A DNA stretch of 64,000 nt from NCBI RefSeq assembly GCF_000497575.1, contig NZ_APJI01000011.1, positions 1 through 64,000 of the forward strand. The letters are read 5' to 3'. This document shows, piece after piece, positions 33,157 to 42,239 of this stretch (position 1 is the stretch's first letter; each line of letters opens with the position of its first letter). The stretch is from Afipia sp. OHSU_II-C1 (GTDB lineage: Bacteria; Pseudomonadota; Alphaproteobacteria; Rhizobiales; Xanthobacteraceae). Under the pieces are notes generated by a model. The model worked only from the letters and a program-made list of their open reading frames with translations. It was not told the DNA's origin and ran no database searches. Both the position numbers and the translations under genes were made by a program.

Positions 33157-34689
33157 TCACAACGGAATATTGTCGTGCTTCTTCATCGGCACGTCGACGT
33201 GCTTGTCCTTGAGCATCGCCAGCGCGCGGGCGATGCGCTTGCGGGTCGAGTGCGGCATGATGACGTCGTCGATATAGCCGCGCTCGGCGGCGACGAACGG
33301 TGACAGGAAGCGGTCTTCGTATTCCTTGGTGCGCGCGGCGATTTTTTCGGCGTCCCCGATGTCCTGCCGGAAGATGATCTCCACCGCGCCCTTCGCGCCC
33401 ATCACCGCGATCTGCGCCGTCGGCCAGGCGTAGTTCATGTCCGCGCCGATTTCCTTCGAGGCCATCACGTCGAACGCGCCGCCGTAAGCCTTGCGCGTGA
33501 TCACCGTCACCAGCGGCACCGTGCACTGGCTGTAGGCGAACAGCAGTTTCGCGCCGTGCTTGATCAGCCCGCCGTATTCCTGCGCGGTGCCCGGCAGGAA
33601 GCCCGGCACGTCCACGAAGGTGACGATCGGAATGTTGAACGCATCGCAGAACCGCACGAAGCGCGCGGCCTTGCGTGAGGCGTCACTGTCGAGCACGCCC
33701 GCCAGCACCATCGGCTGGTTGGCGACGAAGCCCACCGTCTTGCCCGCGATGCGGCCGAAGCCGGTGACGATGTTCTTGGCAAAGGTGTCCGCGAGTTCGA
33801 AGAAGTCGCCCTCGTCCACCACTTTCAGGATCAGTTCCTTGATGTCGTAGGGCTGGTTCGGATTGGCCGGGATCAGCGTGTCGAGCGACTCTTCGGTGCG
33901 CTCGATGTCGTCGAAGCTCGGCCACTCCGGCACGCCGTCGGTGTTGTTGCTCGGCAGGAAGTCCAGCAGCCGGCGCATCTGGAGCAGCGTCTCGACATCG
34001 TCGCTGAACGCGCCGTCGGCGATCGACGACTTGGTCGCGTGCACGCTCGCGCCGCCGAGTTCTTCCGCGGTGACCACTTCGTTGGTGACGGTCTTCACCA
34101 CGTCCGGGCCGGTGACGAACATGTAGCTGGTGTTCTTCACCATGAAGATGAAGTCGGTCATCGCCGGCGAATAGACGTCGCCGCCCGCGCACGGGCCCAT
34201 GATGACGCTGATCTGCGGGATGACGCCCGAAGCGATGACGTTGCGGCGGAACACATAGGAGTAACCCGCCAGCGCCGCGACGCCTTCCTGGATTCGCGCG
34301 CCGCCTGCGTCATAGAGGCCGATGATCGGCGCCCGCGCCTTCAGCGCCATGTCCTGAAGCTTGGTGATCTTCAGCGCGTGGGTCTCGGACAGCGAGCCGC
34401 CGAACACGGTGAAGTCTTTCGCGAACACGAAGGTGGTGCGGCCGTTGACCGTGCCCCAGCCGGTGACGACGCCGTCGCCGGGGATCTTGGTCTTGTCCAT
34501 GCCGAACTCGACCGAGCGGTGCTCGACGAACATGTCGAACTCCTCGAACGAGCCTTTATCCAGCAGCAGCTCGATGCGCTCGCGGGCGGTCAGCTTGCCG
34601 CGTGCGTGCTGCGCCTCGATGCGCTTGTCGCCGCCGCCCTTTTTTGCGCCCGCGCGGCGTTGATCGAGTGCTTCGAGGATATGCTTCAT
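33157..34689 (-). CDS. pccB: Propionyl-CoA carboxylase beta chain (acyl-CoA carboxyltransferase)
   Basis: A 510-residue carboxyltransferase, the standard PccB length, starting at ATG 34689. It transfers CO2 from biotin to propionyl-CoA. N- and C-terminal crotonase-fold halves are present: [13 protein letters not shown] with the acyl-CoA-binding glycines near 155-200, and the biotin-side [11 protein letters not shown] near 385. The chain ends in the usual D-N-I-P-L. The biotin-carrying alpha chain is not in the window. Confidence 0.95.
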   Translation of the reverse strand: MKHILEALDQRRAGAKKGGGDKRIEAQHARGKLTARERIELLLDKGSFEEFDMFVEHRSVEFGMDKTKIPGDGVVTGWGTVNGRTTFVFAKDFTVFGGSLSETHALKITKLQDMALKARAPIIGLYDAGGARIQEGVAALAGYSYVFRRNVIASGVIPQISVIMGPCAGGDVYSPAMTDFIFMVKNTSYMFVTGPDVVKTVTNEVVTAEELGGASVHATKSSIADGAFSDDVETLLQMRRLLDFLPSNNTDGVPEWPSFDDIERTEESLDTLIPANPNQPYDIKELILKVVDEGDFFELADTFAKNIVTGFGRIAGKTVGFVANQPMVLAGVLDSDASRKAARFVRFCDAFNIPIVTFVDVPGFLPGTAQEYGGLIKHGAKLLFAYSQCTVPLVTVITRKAYGGAFDVMASKEIGADMNYAWPTAQIAVMGAKGAVEIIFRQDIGDAEKIAARTKEYEDRFLSPFVAAERGYIDDVIMPHSTRKRIARALAMLKDKHVDVPMKKHDNIPL

Positions 34690-34860
34690 GGATTTCGTCC
34701 CGGTGTTCACGGGCGGCGGACGCCGCCGTTCTTGGATGGTTGGGCAGCTTTCTAGCACGCTGTTTGGGCGGGGGAAAATGGCCCGGCGGCGTCAAAAATA
34801 GCGGGGCTGGGCCGCCCGCCGCGCGTGCTAAAAGGCGCCGTTTACAGGGGATTCGCCGCC

Positions 34861-35283
34861 ATGGCCGACACCACAACCACACCTGCCAAAGGGAGCGCAA
34901 CCGGCGGCGCCACCGGCGGGGTCCGCACCCTGCTGCGGCTGGAGGGCGCGGCGCTCGCCGCCGCCTGCATGGTGTTCTACAGCTATTTCGAGGGCTCCTG
35001 GTGGATGTTCGCCCTCCTGCTGCTGGCGCCGGACCTGAGCTTTTTGGGCTATCTCGCCGGTCCCCGCGCGGGAGCCGCCGCCTACAACGCCGCCCATGCG
35101 GCGATCATCCCGATGCTGCTCGGCATCTTCGCCATGGTGATGCCCTCGGCGCTGGCGATGCACCTGTCGCTGATCTGGTGCGCGCATATCGGGATCGACC
35201 GCGCGCTCGGCTACGGCCTGAAATACGACGCGGGATTTACGTTCACCCATCTGGGGCGGATCGGGCGCGCGGCCAAGACGTGA
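34861..35283 (+). CDS. DUF4260 membrane protein
   Basis: A 140-residue protein with a Thr-rich N-terminus and four hydrophobic helices. The signature L-S-F-L-G-Y-L-A-G-P-R-A-G-A-A-A-Y-N-A-A is followed by H-I-G-I-D-R-A-L-G-Y-G-L-K, the diagnostic DUF4260 ending. Function unknown. An AGGGGA site precedes ATG 34861. Divergent from pccB. Confidence 0.9.
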   Translation: MADTTTTPAKGSATGGATGGVRTLLRLEGAALAAACMVFYSYFEGSWWMFALLLLAPDLSFLGYLAGPRAGAAAYNAAHAAIIPMLLGIFAMVMPSALAMHLSLIWCAHIGIDRALGYGLKYDAGFTFTHLGRIGRAAKT

Positions 35284-35290
35284 CGCCGCC

Positions 35291-35692
35291 TCACGCCTTC
35301 GGCGGGCGGCTCGGCACGAAGTAGCTCGACTTGTGCACCACCTTGCCGTCGCGGAGCGTAATGACGTCCACCAGTTCCATGGTCACCGGCGTGCCGTCGG
35401 GCTTCGTTGCGGTGAGAATCGATTCCGAGACGAAATGATCGTCGCTGCCATAGAGCGCGACCGGCTCGAACTTGATTCCCGGCAATCCTGAGATGTCCTT
35501 GCCAAACTGCTCGGCGACCGACTCCTTGCCCTTGTAGACCTTCGGGCTGCCGTGGCGCTGGTAGCTGGTGTCGTCGGCATGAAAGGCCATGATCGCTGCA
35601 ACGTCGTGGGCATTCCACGCGGCGTTGTAACGCGTGGCGAGATCTTTCCACGACGAGGTCGGCGCAATTTTCGCGGCTGCTGAAGAGGACAT
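35291..35692 (-). CDS. NTF2-like/SnoaL-like domain protein
   Basis: A 133-residue cone-fold protein: R-Y-N-A-A-W-N-A-H-D-V-A-A-I-M-A-F-H-A-D-D and later V-D-V-I-T-L-R-D-G-K-V-V-H-K-S-S-Y-F, the usual NTF2/SnoaL pattern. It could be a small-molecule isomerase, a hydrolase or a binding protein. No signal from ATG 35692. It follows the beta-lactamase gene on the same strand after an 82-bp gap. Confidence 0.85.
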   Translation of the reverse strand: MSSSAAAKIAPTSSWKDLATRYNAAWNAHDVAAIMAFHADDTSYQRHGSPKVYKGKESVAEQFGKDISGLPGIKFEPVALYGSDDHFVSESILTATKPDGTPVTMELVDVITLRDGKVVHKSSYFVPSRPPKA

Positions 35693-35774
35693 CAACTCAC
35701 TCCCTGGGCTCATTATTCTTGTGAATTGCCGCGAGCCTAGCCGGTTTCGCGCGGGCGCGAAACCGGACAAAGTG

Positions 35775-36608
35775 TCAGATGGCTCCTATGTCGCTAAGAC
35801 ATTGCTGCGCGATCTTCATCCGGCTGGCGATGTGCCTGTCCTCGCGAATGTCGAGGTTGATCGCGAACACGGTCTGCGCACGGCCCTTCTCCGCCCAGCC
35901 GACCAGCCAGCCGAGGCTGGCCTTCACACCCTCGACTGCTGTCCTGTCATCGACACCGATCAGGCCCGTCTTGGCCCGGATGATGCTGTCGCCGGCCTTC
36001 GTCACCGGCAGAATGTCCGCAGTCAAATCCTGCGCGCGCTTCGACACCGGCAGCATCCGCCGCCGCAGCTTGTCCACGAATGCGATCTGCTCCAGCGGCG
36101 AGATGCGCAGGTCACCCGTCAGCCAGAAGCGGTCGATGCCGCCGCCGATGTTGCGGTTGCCGTACTCGAACGCATCGACATACGTCTGCATCCGCTCCGC
36201 GCCGATGCGCCGCGCGATCTGCTGGTAGACCGGCACCACAGACGCCGCGATGGCGGTCCGCATGGTGTGATCCTTGTTCCACTCGGGGATGCTGCGCGTC
36301 ACGCCGTCCCACTTGAAAATGTCCTTGTCCGGATCGGCGACGACGCCGGTTTCCAGCGCAATGACGGAATTGGCAATCTTGAAGCTGGACGCCGGAAGGA
36401 CAGCCTCGCGGGCGCGGGTGTTGTCGCTGGCGATCACATGCTGATCGTCGGCCCGGAATGCCGCGAAAGCGCCAACGGTGCCGTCGTCGATGAAATACTT
36501 CTGCAAATTTTTGCGGACTTCATATCGCGGCACGCCAGTGGCGAACGCTGGTACGGGGATAACGGCCGCAGCGGCGGCAAGCGACAAGACATGACGGCGG
36601 GACAGCAA
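35775..36608 (-). CDS. Class D (OXA-type) beta-lactamase
   Basis: A 277-residue exported serine beta-lactamase. The N-terminus carries twin arginines (S-R-R-H-V-L-S-L-A-A-A), so Tat or Sec export is possible. Class D motifs are all present: S74-x-x-K77 (P-A-S-S-F-K), S123-V-V, Y149-G-N, W162 (F-W-L-T-G-D-L-R-I-S-P) and K213-T-G. K77 would be the carboxylated general base. It hydrolyses penicillins; the range cannot be predicted. It looks chromosomal, with no mobile element beside it. A palindromic repeat lies in its leader. Confidence 0.92.
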   Translation of the reverse strand: MLSRRHVLSLAAAAAVIPVPAFATGVPRYEVRKNLQKYFIDDGTVGAFAAFRADDQHVIASDNTRAREAVLPASSFKIANSVIALETGVVADPDKDIFKWDGVTRSIPEWNKDHTMRTAIAASVVPVYQQIARRIGAERMQTYVDAFEYGNRNIGGGIDRFWLTGDLRISPLEQIAFVDKLRRRMLPVSKRAQDLTADILPVTKAGDSIIRAKTGLIGVDDRTAVEGVKASLGWLVGWAEKGRAQTVFAINLDIREDRHIASRMKIAQQCLSDIGAI

Positions 36609-36622
36609 GGGAGGCTCCTGAA

Positions 36623-36666
36623 GGCATGATTTCGAAGGCCGGAACGTGTTCCGAAAAAATCACGCC
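36623..36666. repeat. Palindromic repeat of the GGCATGAT...ATCATGCC family, diverged
   Basis: GGCATGATT and AATCACGCC flank TTCGAA/TTCCGAA-like inner arms. It matches in layout the cleaner copy at 57521-57568. It sits 15 bp upstream of the beta-lactamase start. Confidence 0.6.
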
Positions 36667-36841
36667 CTTACTAGGGCGGCAGTCGTAAATCGGTGTGACG
36701 AGCGGGCCGAATTCACGCGGCACCGAACACTATCCGGACATCCCCTTATATAGGAAACACATAACTTCGGGCGGCGAACGATCTCGATTTCCTATGGCTG
36801 ACAGCGCACCTGTTTCCCTTGAACGCTCGATAGGTGCGGAC

Positions 36842-36973
36842 ATGAAATTTTTCAGCCAGCTGTTTGCAGCCCTGCTGTTGGGCGGCCGATTTGCAACACG
36901 GTATCGCCCGGAGGACCACTATATGCGCGGTCCGGGTCCGAAGTGGCGCGCGAAGCATGCGTCGAATGCGTAA
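36842..36973 (+). CDS. Possible 43-aa small protein
   Basis: ATG 36842 would give M-K-F-F-S-Q-L-F-A-A-L-L-L-G-G-R-F, a short hydrophobic N-terminus, then a basic tail. The frame is also open further upstream (ATG 36794). The ribosome site is weak. I list it with low confidence, as this is otherwise a 380-bp gap with only the repeat at 36623-36666. Confidence 0.25.
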   Translation: MKFFSQLFAALLLGGRFATRYRPEDHYMRGPGPKWRAKHASNA

Positions 36974-36992
36974 GCTTCTGTGCTAACTTCGG

Positions 36993-37259
36993 TTAGCGCA
37001 GCCGTCCCGTCAGCCGCATGACGAAAATCAGGACCTCCGCGACGCCCTTGTAAAGCTCGGCGGGAATCTCGTCGCCGAGTTCGACATTGGACAGCGCGCC
37101 CGCCAGCACTTCATTCTCCTGAATGGGAATGTCGTTCTCTTTGGCGATTTCGATGATCTTCTCGCCGAGCGTGCCCTTGCCCTTGGCGACGACGCGCGGC
37201 GCACCCTTCTTGTCGTAGTGCAGCGCGACCGCGAGACGGTTTTTGATATCGCTGCTCAC
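36993..37259 (-). CDS. FlhB C-terminal-domain-like protein (EscU/YscU/HrcU family)
   Basis: An 88-residue protein equal to the cytoplasmic C-terminal part of FlhB after the N-P-T-H cleavage site: A-V-A-L-H-Y-D-K-K-G-A-P-R-V-V-A-K-G, then E-N-D-I-P-I-Q-E-N and G-D-E-I-P-A-E-L-Y. No membrane part. Its ATG overlaps the stop of the FliK-like gene (4 bp). FliK and FlhB-C act together in the export substrate switch, which supports a working pair. Confidence 0.92.
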   Translation of the reverse strand: MSSDIKNRLAVALHYDKKGAPRVVAKGKGTLGEKIIEIAKENDIPIQENEVLAGALSNVELGDEIPAELYKGVAEVLIFVMRLTGRLR

Positions 37260-38869
37260 AGCGCGCGATCCAGAAAATGTCCTGCCGGCGGCGGCGCGGC
37301 TTTGGGCGGCGCGCCCTCGCCGATCACGATATCACCGGGCTCAAGGGCAGCTTCGCGCAGCGCATGCGACAGTTGCGGCGCATTGATGCGGAGCTGCGCC
37401 GCCGTGGCAGGCCGCTCGGCCCACATCCGCACCGACGTTCGTCCATGGCTCAATGACACCAGCGCATGCACCGGTCCGGTCGGCTCGACATCGAGCGAGA
37501 ACCGCGCCCGCCAGGCGCGGCTGGCCGCTTCGGCCTCGCTCGAAGCACCGTCGCGGGATATTTCAAACTGCGCCACCGCGGTGCCCTGTGGTGTCGCAAA
37601 TGGAATCTCGAAATTCCAGCGCGGCACGGTCGGATCGTTGCGGACGCCGGGTACATCCAGCGGCAACGAGGCCGCCTGCAACAGCGTCTGCCGCGCCAAA
37701 GCAGCGTCGGCATCCTCGATCAGGCGATGAGCGACCGCGACCGGCGCGTCGTCCGGGGCGAGCGATGGCAGCGCAACGGACTGCGCGGCGGTTTCCGAGC
37801 CGCGAAACGGCGGCGGCGGAACATTGGTGCGCGCAATCGCATCGTCATCCACCTGCATGCGGGTGATGCCGGCATGCGCTTCCGCATTGAGAAGCTTTGC
37901 GACCTCGTCCTGCACGCCTTTCGGAAATGCCTGCAGCACTTCCTGGAGTGCCGTGAGCCCGGCGCTGGCCGCGGCTGCGCGGTTCGCCGCCGTCGGCAGC
38001 GGTTCGTTCGGCGCGTAGATGCGAATTTTTCCATCGAGTTCGGCCGCGTCCTCGGAGATACGCGCTGCGGCTTGCGGCAACAAAACATCACCGTCCATGT
38101 TCGGCGCAAGCGGCGGCGACGCGGATGGCGGCACAGTGGCTGGCTGCGGCGCAGCTGCGGACTCCTGTGCTGCCGCCGTGCCGAGCCACGACGCCACGGT
38201 CTGGCGGAAGACGATCAGCGCGGCCTTGAGGTCGGGACCACCGGAAGTCTGCGATGATGCGAGACTTTGCTCGAGGAACAGTCCGGAATTGCGGAATGCG
38301 GTTTTCAGCGCGTCGCCCGTCAGATTCTCACCAAGCGGCGTGCGCTGGGCGAGCAGTTGCGCGGCGGCCTGTTGCAGCGTTTGCGGCAGCGTCGGCGATG
38401 ACGCCGCAACGCCGAGATTTGCGAACAGCGGCGAGAGGCTGCCCTGCCGCGCCGCGGCGCTCTGCACTGCTGCCGAAACCGCAAGCGCTTCAAGATTGGT
38501 CAGCACGCGGCCTGCGGCTGCGGCCTGCACCGGCACATCGGCCTTCGGCACGCTGATGGTATCGGCCTTTGCAGCCGCGCCGGCGGATGATGGTGTGGAG
38601 ACGCTCGATGGTGCCGCGCCCTCGCCCGGCACGATCTGAAGCCGCACACCCTGCGGCGTCTGCGACACCGCCAGTTGCAGCGACTGTCCCGGCTGCAACG
38701 GCACTTCGGACAGCACTTCGATGGTCAGGTTCGCAATCGCGATGCGGACCAGATTGGCATCGAGCTGCTTAAGCACGGTCGCGTCGATCACGGTGCCCGG
38801 CTGCAACGCAACCGCCGCCGCGGGCTGGGCAGCGACAACCGGAAACACGGGATTGATGGCGATCGACAT
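37256..38869 (-). CDS. fliK: FliK-like flagellar hook-length control protein
   Basis: A 537-residue protein with a long Ala/Pro/Ser-rich middle (about 75-400), normal for FliK rulers. The conserved C-terminal Flg_hook domain covers about 415-520: W-N-F-E-I-P-F-A-T-P-Q-G-T-A-V-A-Q-F, then R-F-S-L-D-V-E-P-T-G-P-V-H-A and R-I-N-A-P-Q-L-S. It is coupled to the FlhB-C gene by a 4-bp overlap. No other flagellar genes are in the window. Confidence 0.85.
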   Translation of the reverse strand: MSIAINPVFPVVAAQPAAAVALQPGTVIDATVLKQLDANLVRIAIANLTIEVLSEVPLQPGQSLQLAVSQTPQGVRLQIVPGEGAAPSSVSTPSSAGAAAKADTISVPKADVPVQAAAAGRVLTNLEALAVSAAVQSAAARQGSLSPLFANLGVAASSPTLPQTLQQAAAQLLAQRTPLGENLTGDALKTAFRNSGLFLEQSLASSQTSGGPDLKAALIVFRQTVASWLGTAAAQESAAAPQPATVPPSASPPLAPNMDGDVLLPQAAARISEDAAELDGKIRIYAPNEPLPTAANRAAAASAGLTALQEVLQAFPKGVQDEVAKLLNAEAHAGITRMQVDDDAIARTNVPPPPFRGSETAAQSVALPSLAPDDAPVAVAHRLIEDADAALARQTLLQAASLPLDVPGVRNDPTVPRWNFEIPFATPQGTAVAQFEISRDGASSEAEAASRAWRARFSLDVEPTGPVHALVSLSHGRTSVRMWAERPATAAQLRINAPQLSHALREAALEPGDIVIGEGAPPKAAPPPAGHFLDRAL

Positions 38870-38952
38870 GATGGAGGCCTTGTTCGGCCGCCAAGCTAGC
38901 CCAGCGTCGTAAACCTCTCGTTAACCGAAACCATCGTGGAGAGGCTTATGCG

Positions 38953-39726
38953 TTAAGGAAGCGCCTTCAATACCTTCGCGGCGGCCTCGAAATCCCTGAA
39001 CTTCGATGCGCGCCGGGCGTCGACTTCCTCGTCCGCGCCCCACTTCTCGCGATTCCAGTCCTCGTCCACATGGGCAGCCGCCCAGACCTGCGCCGCATCC
39101 AGCACGCCGTGTTTGAGCGCCAGCGCGAGCAGCGCCGAGCCGGTCAGTGTGGTTGCGACATGGAAGGCGCCGACCGGCCACGCATCCGTCGGCAGCGCAC
39201 TGCGCACAGCAGCAACGGCCGTTTCCGGCTGCGCCACATGGATCACGCCCTCGGCGAGAATGAAATGCGCGCCAAGATCATCGGCGGCCCAGCGCAGCAC
39301 CGGGTCCCAGTGTTCGGCCTGCCGCGCGATCAGCGCGTCGGGAAAACCGGCGCGGTAGAACAAAAGATCGGTCTCGAAGTATTTCGCAGCATTGTCGGCC
39401 ACGGCCTGCACGTTTCCGGCGACGCCATCAATCACGCTGTTGGCGAGGCGCGTCAGCGGCATCGCCATCGGATCGATGTCGTCCTTCTGCGTATCCCACT
39501 CCGCCGCCATCGCCTCGGCGAGATCACGCGTCGGCGCAGCCAGCGGATTGCGCCCCGGCGTCCGGATCGGCTTGCCGTCGAGCGTCACCCCAAAACCGTC
39601 AGGCCCTTCGGCCACACCCGCGCTGGTATAGAAGCGCTTGCGCAGCGGCGTGCGCGACGACTTGCGCGAAGCCTCGCGCGGATCGAGCGGTGACTTGCCG
39701 GCAACCTCATCGAACAGTTCGCGCAT
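38953..39726 (-). CDS. ATP12 family F1-ATPase assembly chaperone
   Basis: A 257-residue protein matching the ATP12 chaperone: R-K-R-F-Y-T-S-A-G-V near 29-38, D-G-K-P-I-R-T-P-G-R, M-P-L-T-R-L-A-N-S-V-I-D and A-E-H-W-D-P-V-L-R-W. In mitochondria it protects the F1 alpha subunit; alphaproteobacteria keep the ancestral gene. The next gene upstream, a small Pro-rich protein, is 9 bp away. Confidence 0.93.
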   Translation of the reverse strand: MRELFDEVAGKSPLDPREASRKSSRTPLRKRFYTSAGVAEGPDGFGVTLDGKPIRTPGRNPLAAPTRDLAEAMAAEWDTQKDDIDPMAMPLTRLANSVIDGVAGNVQAVADNAAKYFETDLLFYRAGFPDALIARQAEHWDPVLRWAADDLGAHFILAEGVIHVAQPETAVAAVRSALPTDAWPVGAFHVATTLTGSALLALALKHGVLDAAQVWAAAHVDEDWNREKWGADEEVDARRASKFRDFEAAAKVLKALP

Positions 39727-39735
39727 CCGTCTACT

Positions 39736-40116
39736 CTACTGGTTCGCGCACTGGCGCGAATAGGCCGCGCGCTGATTTGGGTTAAGCCCCCACGCCGCGC
39801 CGTCGTCAAGACAGCGCGCGACGCGGTCGCTGAATGACGGACGGCGATCGCGCTTCAGCACCGGTTTCGGCGGCGTGTCCTGCGTCACCACACCCGGCGT
39901 CGTGTTCTGCAATGCGAACGGCGGCGGCGAATTCATCTGCGGCACGGTTGGCACCACGATCGGCGGCGGCGGAGGCGCCGGCGGTGCGACCGGGAACGGA
40001 ATGACAGGCTGCGCGCCGACACCACCCGGCGGATAGAGCTGCGCCTGCGCGCCGCCGGACACAGGCGCGGACAGCGCGAGCACGATTGCGAATGCGGTTC
40101 TCTTCATCACGATCAT
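39736..40116 (-). CDS. Secreted Pro-rich hypothetical protein
   Basis: A 126-residue protein with signal peptide M-K-R-T-A-F-A-I-V-L-A-L-S-A-P-V-S-G (cleavage near A-Q-A), a Pro-rich middle (P-P-A-P-P-P-P-P-I-V-V-P) and a C-terminal block with two Cys (R-C-L-D-D-G-A-A-W-G-L-N-P and S-R-Q-C-A-N-Q). Starts at 40116 or 40107 are both possible. Function unknown; it lies between rluC and the ATP12 gene, all on one strand. Confidence 0.75.
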   Translation of the reverse strand: MIVMKRTAFAIVLALSAPVSGGAQAQLYPPGGVGAQPVIPFPVAPPAPPPPPIVVPTVPQMNSPPPFALQNTTPGVVTQDTPPKPVLKRDRRPSFSDRVARCLDDGAAWGLNPNQRAAYSRQCANQ

Positions 40117-40161
40117 ATCGTTACCCCGGACATCAGCGGCAAGAGCATCACCCTCGCGTGA

Positions 40162-41409
40162 TCACTCCTCCGGAGCGTTCTCAATCGGATCGAAACGGTC
40201 GGCCTCGAGGCCGAGCAGGTTCCACGATTGCAGCATGTGCGGTGGCAAGGGCGCAGTCACGTCAATGAATCCACCGCGCGGATGCGGGATCACGATCCGC
40301 CGCGCCAGAAGATGCAGCCGCTTCTGGATACCGCCGGGCAGCTCCCAGTTTTCCTTGTTGAAGTATTTCGGATCGCCCACGATGGCGTGATCGATATGCG
40401 CCATGTGCGCACGCAACTGATGGGTGCGCCCGGTCACCGGCTTCAGCGAGACCCAGGCCAGCTTCTGCGCCGAGGCTTCGACCACCGCGTAGTACGTCAC
40501 GGCGTGCGCAGCGCCCTCGTCGCCATGCGCTGCGACGCGCATGATGGAATCTTCCTCGCTCTCTTCCTTCGCGAGATAGGTCGAGATGCGTCCCTGCTTC
40601 GGCTTCGGCACACCCGCCACCAGCGCCCAGTAGATCTTGCGCGCGGAACGATGGCGGAACGAACCGGTCAGCGCGCTCGCCGCAAAGCGCGTCTTGGCGA
40701 TCAAAAGACAGCCGGACGTTTCGCGGTCGAGACGATGGACCAGACGCGGCTTCTGTCCCTTGGCGTCGCGCATCGCTTCCAGCATCTGGTCGACATGCTT
40801 GGTCATGCCCGAACCGCCCTGCACCGCGAGACCGGCGGGCTTGTTGAGCACCATCAGGTCATCGTCCTCGAACAGGATCATCTTGCGCAATTCGTCGAGC
40901 GTCTTGCTCGCGGCTTCGGACAATTCGCCGCCGGCCTTCGGTGCATCGAGCTTTAGCGGCGGAATGCGCACGCTTTGACCTTCTTCCAGCCGGTCCTTGC
41001 TGTCCGCACGCTTGCCGTTGATGCGCAACTCGCCTTTGCGGACGATGCGCTGGATATGGGAGAACGACAGGCCGGGGAAGCGATGCTCGAGGAAGCGATC
41101 CACACGCATGTTGTTTTCGTCGGCCGTGACGACAACGGTCTGCACCTTCGTCGGCAACGGCGGCGGCGCGGGCTTCTCTTCCCTGACCGGCTCGGGACGC
41201 GCTTCACGCATCGGCGGACGCGACGCAAACTTGCCTGCGGACGCCGGACCGCGCTTCTCCGATCCGCGCTCGCCGAACGACGGTTTGCCTGAACCGGGCT
41301 TGCCCGATGCAGATTTCCCTGAGCCACGCTTCGCGGCACCGCGCTTGTCGCCCTTGCGGTCCTCACGCACGGATTTCTTTTCCAGCGGTTTTCTGAAACG
41401 GCGGCTCAT
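40162..41409 (-). CDS. rluC: RluA/RluC-family 23S rRNA pseudouridine synthase
   Basis: A 415-residue enzyme. A Lys/Arg/Gly-rich extension (1-88) precedes an S4 RNA-binding domain (about 100-155) and the RluA catalytic domain (175-400). The catalytic Asp is D228 in H-R-L-D-R-E-T-S-G. It isomerises uridines in 23S rRNA; site specificity is inferred from general RluC similarity. Its start overlaps the stop of the nat gene by 4 bp. Confidence 0.92.
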   Translation of the reverse strand: MSRRFRKPLEKKSVREDRKGDKRGAAKRGSGKSASGKPGSGKPSFGERGSEKRGPASAGKFASRPPMREARPEPVREEKPAPPPLPTKVQTVVVTADENNMRVDRFLEHRFPGLSFSHIQRIVRKGELRINGKRADSKDRLEEGQSVRIPPLKLDAPKAGGELSEAASKTLDELRKMILFEDDDLMVLNKPAGLAVQGGSGMTKHVDQMLEAMRDAKGQKPRLVHRLDRETSGCLLIAKTRFAASALTGSFRHRSARKIYWALVAGVPKPKQGRISTYLAKEESEEDSIMRVAAHGDEGAAHAVTYYAVVEASAQKLAWVSLKPVTGRTHQLRAHMAHIDHAIVGDPKYFNKENWELPGGIQKRLHLLARRIVIPHPRGGFIDVTAPLPPHMLQSWNLLGLEADRFDPIENAPEE

Positions 41410-42239
41410 GCTCGGCCCTCGGCCTTGAACAGCCCCTCAAGGGCTGCATCCACTTTCATACTAGCAGGCAATGTGATTCCAAACATGTCCGTCAGCGTGG
41501 AACGCAGTTCTTGCACGCTGGCCAATGCTCTCTTGTCCACCTTGCCATCGGGATGGCGGATCGAAAGCTGCGTGTTGTTGAGAATCTGACGGCGATCAGC
41601 CGTCGGACGTGCCACGACCAGATTTCGCACGAACTCCGATTCCGGATAGGTCGAAACCAGCCAGTTCGCGGCCTGAAAGTCGACCGGATAGTAATCAACA
41701 CTGTCGAAGCTGTAGACCGGACGCCAGTGTTCGCCGAGTTTCACTTCCAGATGAAGCGAGTCGCCGATGGGAACGAGACGATAGGATTGATGCGGCGTCA
41801 CCTGCTCTTCTGTCGTATCGAGGCGCAGCGGCGCGGTCGGCGTCATCGCCCCGAATGCCACGTCGCCGAGATACCATTTGCCGTCGACGGCGACATTCAG
41901 CGTCATGTGACCACGCTGCGGCATCGCTTCCGGCGGCTGCATCCAGCGCACCCGCGCCATCCTCAAACGCGCATCGTAGCCGAGCGCCTTGAGAACAAGA
42001 CGCAGATACTGGTTCTGCTCGTGGCAATATCCGCCACGCCCGCTGCGAACGATTTTCTTCTCGATAGCCGCCGGGTCGATCACCACCGGCGCGCCGGAAA
42101 ACGAATCGAGATTCTCAAAGGTGATGGCGCGCTGATGCGACAGAATAATGCGCTTCAGAACCTCAAGCGTCGGCGTGCGTGGGCCATCGTAGCCGATGCG
42201 CGCAAAATAGGCGTCCAGATCGACGTTGAAATCCGTCAA
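41406..42239 (-). CDS. nat: Arylamine N-acetyltransferase
   Basis: A 277-residue NAT. The catalytic triad is visible: C72 (R-G-G-Y-C-H-E-Q-N), H111 (G-H-M-T-L-N-V) and D126 (L-G-D-V-A-F-G). It moves acetyl or other acyl groups from CoA to aromatic amines and hydrazines in the cytosol. The residue after C72 is His where Phe is usual. It overlaps both neighbours (rarA and rluC) by 4 bp, so it is part of a coupled chain. Confidence 0.93.
   Translation of the reverse strand: MTDFNVDLDAYFARIGYDGPRTPTLEVLKRIILSHQRAITFENLDSFSGAPVVIDPAAIEKKIVRSGRGGYCHEQNQYLRLVLKALGYDARLRMARVRWMQPPEAMPQRGHMTLNVAVDGKWYLGDVAFGAMTPTAPLRLDTTEEQVTPHQSYRLVPIGDSLHLEVKLGEHWRPVYSFDSVDYYPVDFQAANWLVSTYPESEFVRNLVVARPTADRRQILNNTQLSIRHPDGKVDKRALASVQELRSTLTDMFGITLPASMKVDAALEGLFKAEGRA

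Noticed and set aside
33098-33526. Extension of the DUF2442 frame upstream over pccB
   Set aside because: The added part is pccB read in another frame. The DUF2442 domain begins at the ATG at 33097.
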